Source: Candidatus Poribacteria bacterium
Lineage (GTDB): Bacteria; Poribacteria; WGA-4E; GCA-2687025
Reading direction: 5' to 3'
Assembly: GCA_002687025.1 (NCBI GenBank)
Contig: NYZG01000050.1
Location: 6,455 to 14,648 of the forward strand
DNA length: 8,194 nt
The number at the start of each line of letters is the position of its first letter. Position 1 is the first letter of the stretch. Under the pieces are notes generated by a model. The model had not been told where the DNA came from, ran no database searches, and saw only the letters and a list, made by a program, of their open reading frames with translations. Both the position numbers and the translations under genes were made by a program. Below, piece after piece: positions 5,914 to 8,194 of this stretch.

Positions 5914-8031
5914 CTAGCGAGACTCGCCGCCACCGTATCGCGTGGCATACATCGCATAGCCCACGTCGCGGGCCGCGCGTATGGTCTCAGGATACGGCGT
6001 GTCGGCGATGTCGAGGAAGCCGATCTGGTAGTTCTCGCCATCGCCGCGGCCGGTGGTGGCCTGGTCGCCGTATTGGAACCAGTGGGCGCCGACGATGTTC
6101 GGGTTCGCCAACGCCCCGTTCACGTAGTTGCGGTATGCGTCGGCCCGGGCCTCCTGATTCTCGGTGGCCTGGAGTCCCGTGTGGAACATTCCGCGGTCCA
6201 ACGCGCCGAAATGGAACTCGCCGACGATGATCGGGATGTCGAGGTCGAGCGGGGGCGTGAAGTCGGCCACACTCCGACGGTAGAAGTTGTACGCCACGAC
6301 ATCGCAATGATCCGCGGCCGCCTGCACCGCGACGGCGTTCGCCCACGCGAAGCGACACCCGAGATAGAGCTGATGCGGCGCCACGCGCTTTAGCCCCTCG
6401 CGGATCACGCGGAAGTACCGGTCGGCGATCGTGGCGTTGATGGCGCGCAGGTCGTCGCGCGCGGCCTCTTCCGGCGGCTCATCGCGCGAGGATCCAAGCG
6501 CGTCCCACGAGGCGTGCTCCGCTCCCCACGCCTCGTTCAGCGTCGCGATGTCGCCGTACCGCTCCCGTAGCTCCGCCGTCGCGGCGATATTCGCCGGCTG
6601 GTCGGCCGGCGACATGAGCGCGGCGCGTGCCAGCGCCGTCTCGTCGCCCCAACTCAGCTCGTTGTCGACGAAGTACCCGATGCACCACGGATCGCCGGCC
6701 GAGTGGTCGGCCTCGCGCTCCATGCTCTGCGCGATCCCCTTCACGAACCCGTCATCGAAGGGGTCGGGGAACTTGCGCCAGAAGCCCTCGCTGCCCTCGA
6801 TGTCCCGGCCGCGGGTGTTCAGCGTCGCGACGTAGGGCGTCCGGCGGAGTCGGTAGACGCTCGCATCGGACCAGTTCGCGATGGTGTTCAGTCCCCAGCT
6901 TCGGAGGCGCAAATGCGCACGTTCGGCGAACACGTCGCGCCAGCCGTCGCCGTACTTGCGAACGAGGTTCGCCGCGCCGAGACCATAGTGACGGTACTCC
7001 TTCCCAGCGTAGTAGCCGTGAGGACCCCACGAACCCATGCCGTAGAACTCCGCGAAGGGCGAGGCTTCGTCGGGAAGCTCCGCGAAGTAGTGCTCGCGAT
7101 CCGTGATCGGGGTGTACCCGTTCGTCGCGCGAACGCAATCGACGCCGTGGGACCAGAACAGCCGTCCGTTCGGATCGACTAGCCACCACTTGCCATCGAC
7201 CTTCTCCACCCGGAAGAAGCCGGTCGCGTCGAGTTGCGGCCCCGCTGACCATCCGCCGTATTCGTTCCGGTCGTCTGGGCCTGGAGTCGCGGCGAGGTCG
7301 GCCTCCTCGGCCTGACGCGTCGACACCAGGTCCACGTCGGAGCGCACCTTGCCCGGCCAATCGGCATGGGCGAACTGCCCGTAGCGGTCGATGAAGGGGT
7401 AGAAGTCGTCCACGGGCATGTCCAGCGACTCGGGCCGGGCAGCGGCCCCGGCGGCCTTCACCGACAGGATGTCGACCACGTGCCTGGCGTCGAAGGTCGC
7501 GCCGTCGCGCGTCGTGAAGACAATGAGTTGGGTGATCACCGTGGGTTCGATGCCGCCGTCCTTGGTGAGGCCGCCGGGATAGCCGCGCATCCCGCAGAGC
7601 CCGTCGGCGAGCGCAGGGGGCAGCATCCCGCGCAGCGGCGCGGTGAGCGTGACGACGGCTCCCGGCGCGACGGCGGATCGGGTGGTCCAGCTGTTGGTGG
7701 CGCCGTCGCCTCCCGGATTGTCGACCCGGCAGAACACTACTACCGAGTCGTCGCCGGAGTTCCGCACGTCCACCTCTATCCTGCCGTGTTGGGACAGGTC
7801 CCACGCCTCCGCGGGCGGCGTGAGTCGCACGCCCGGCCACCGCCCGCGCGGGCCGGTCTCGAACCGCAGCCCGCCGTCTTCCAGCAGGGACAGCTCGACA
7901 TCCTGTGCGACGACGTGGTCGAGCCCCCCATCGTCGGCGAAGGCGTACAGGACGCGGTCGGGCGCGCTTGTGCCAGATGCGATCGCGGCGGCGCACGACA
8001 GGCTCAGCATCCCGAGTCTCCAGAGTGCCAT
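5914..8031 (-). CDS. Secreted GH50-type glycoside hydrolase (beta-agarase homologue)
   Basis: Numbering is from the ATG at 8031 (705 aa). This start has GAGGA directly upstream; the frame also extends to a GTG at 8043, which lacks a Shine-Dalgarno sequence. Residues 1-23 are a signal peptide with a likely cleavage after TSA. Residues about 25-195 form a beta-sandwich, CBM-like module of the type that precedes GH50 catalytic domains. From about 258 on there is a clan GH-A (beta/alpha)8 domain: WWLVDPNGRLFWSHGVDCV (282-300), YFVDNELSWG (453-462) with the predicted acid/base Glu458, GEFHFGA (604-610) with the predicted nucleophile Glu605, and HWFQYGDQATTGR (650-662). Characterised GH50 enzymes are beta-agarases (EC 3.2.1.81), several of them exo-acting and releasing neoagarobiose. 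The residue pair for a retaining mechanism is intact, so the enzyme is probably active. The substrate is uncertain: no other agar gene is in view. It probably heads or continues an operon with the FN3 protein 65 bp downstream. Confidence 0.9.
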   Translation of the reverse strand: MALWRLGMLSLSCAAAIASGTSAPDRVLYAFADDGGLDHVVAQDVELSLLEDGGLRFETGPRGRWPGVRLTPPAEAWDLSQHGRIEVDVRNSGDDSVVVFCRVDNPGGDGATNSWTTRSAVAPGAVVTLTAPLRGMLPPALADGLCGMRGYPGGLTKDGGIEPTVITQLIVFTTRDGATFDARHVVDILSVKAAGAAARPESLDMPVDDFYPFIDRYGQFAHADWPGKVRSDVDLVSTRQAEEADLAATPGPDDRNEYGGWSAGPQLDATGFFRVEKVDGKWWLVDPNGRLFWSHGVDCVRATNGYTPITDREHYFAELPDEASPFAEFYGMGSWGPHGYYAGKEYRHYGLGAANLVRKYGDGWRDVFAERAHLRLRSWGLNTIANWSDASVYRLRRTPYVATLNTRGRDIEGSEGFWRKFPDPFDDGFVKGIAQSMEREADHSAGDPWCIGYFVDNELSWGDETALARAALMSPADQPANIAATAELRERYGDIATLNEAWGAEHASWDALGSSRDEPPEEAARDDLRAINATIADRYFRVIREGLKRVAPHQLYLGCRFAWANAVAVQAAADHCDVVAYNFYRRSVADFTPPLDLDIPIIVGEFHFGALDRGMFHTGLQATENQEARADAYRNYVNGALANPNIVGAHWFQYGDQATTGRGDGENYQIGFLDIADTPYPETIRAARDVGYAMYATRYGGGESR

Positions 8032-8036
8032 TCTCG

Positions 8037-8041
8037 TCCTC
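8037..8041 (-). promoter_or_regulatory. Shine-Dalgarno sequence that decides the start of the GH50 gene
   Basis: GAGGA on the minus strand with a 5-nt spacer to the ATG at 8031. It lies inside the longer reading frame that begins with GTG at 8043, which argues for the shorter protein whose signal peptide starts with MALWRL. Confidence 0.6.
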
Positions 8042-8086
8042 ACTCGTTCGCGCGTGGGTCAACACGATTGGGCGCGCGCGTGGCAG

Positions 8087-8194
8087 TCATGCCGTCGTCA
8101 GTGCCCGCCCATTGTACACGTGCCCTACTTCGGCCCGAGGCGCCACCCGCGCCTGCAACGCCCGGCGCACGTCTTCGGTGGAGCGCTCCGCGTG
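8087..8194 (-). CDS. Probable C-terminal end of a gene cut by the window edge
   Basis: On the minus strand a frame is open from the window edge to TGA at 8087-8089 and gives 35 residues ending in GHVYNGRALTTA. The codons have mostly G or C in the third position, like the genes next to it, and the peptide has a balanced composition with a likely helix (EDVRRALQARV). The stop lies 55 bp before the GH50 start codon, an operon-like spacing. The fragment is too short to assign a family. The alternative is that this is the upstream promoter region of the GH50 gene. Confidence 0.45.
   Translation of the reverse strand, partial: HAERSTEDVRRALQARVAPRAEVGHVYNGRALTTA

Noticed and set aside
6752..8065. 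437-aa minus-strand frame overlapping the GH50 gene
   Set aside because: Same-strand frame shift of the GH50 gene, with a very Arg-rich product and no recognisable motif; the GH50 frame has catalytic motifs.

Overview
The window is high-G+C bacterial DNA that is densely coded. Five complete genes on the minus strand and one on the plus strand account for nearly all of it, and the 3' end of a further minus-strand gene probably enters at the right edge. Two of the proteins look like lipoproteins or lipoprotein-like exported proteins and a third carries an ordinary signal peptide, so a diderm bacterium is likely. A GH50-type beta-agarase homologue, a DUF6807 ('PmoA family') protein, a HEAT/Asp-box propeller lipoprotein and a fibronectin type III protein together resemble gene content seen in environmental polysaccharide degraders of the Planctomycetes, Latescibacterota, Hydrogenedentes or Poribacteria type. 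This placement is an inference from gene content; there is no rRNA or other phylogenetic marker strong enough to settle it.

Layout from left to right: (1) 30-824 minus, an unrecognised cytosolic protein rich in Cys and Trp; (2) a short spacer with a perfect 12-bp stem-loop at 879-908; (3) 934-2175 minus, a lipoprotein with HEAT-like helices followed by a seven-fold beta-propeller-type repeat; (4) a 392-bp divergent intergenic region; (5) 2568-3443 plus, a DUF6807 protein; (6) only 27 bp further on, the convergent gene 3471-4820 minus for aspartate kinase (lysC); (7) 4925-5848 minus, a probable lipoprotein with a coiled coil, an FN3 domain and an unknown C-terminal domain; (8) 5914-8031 minus, a secreted GH50-type glycoside hydrolase; (9) 8087-8194 minus, the probable tail of another gene.

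The GH50 enzyme and the FN3 protein are 65 bp apart on the same strand, each with a good Shine-Dalgarno sequence, so they are plausibly one transcription unit for extracellular glycan attack. The DUF6807 protein is probably cytosolic, and relatives of that family often lie near sugar-catabolism genes. Aspartate kinase is the entry enzyme of the Lys/Thr/Met pathway and looks like an unrelated housekeeping gene. I found no mobile element, CRISPR array, tRNA, rRNA or phage gene. No clearly new multi-gene system is evident. The most interesting leads are the uncharacterised C-terminal domain of the FN3 protein beside the GH50 enzyme, the HEAT plus seven-blade lipoprotein, and two Cys-rich cytosolic proteins of unknown function.
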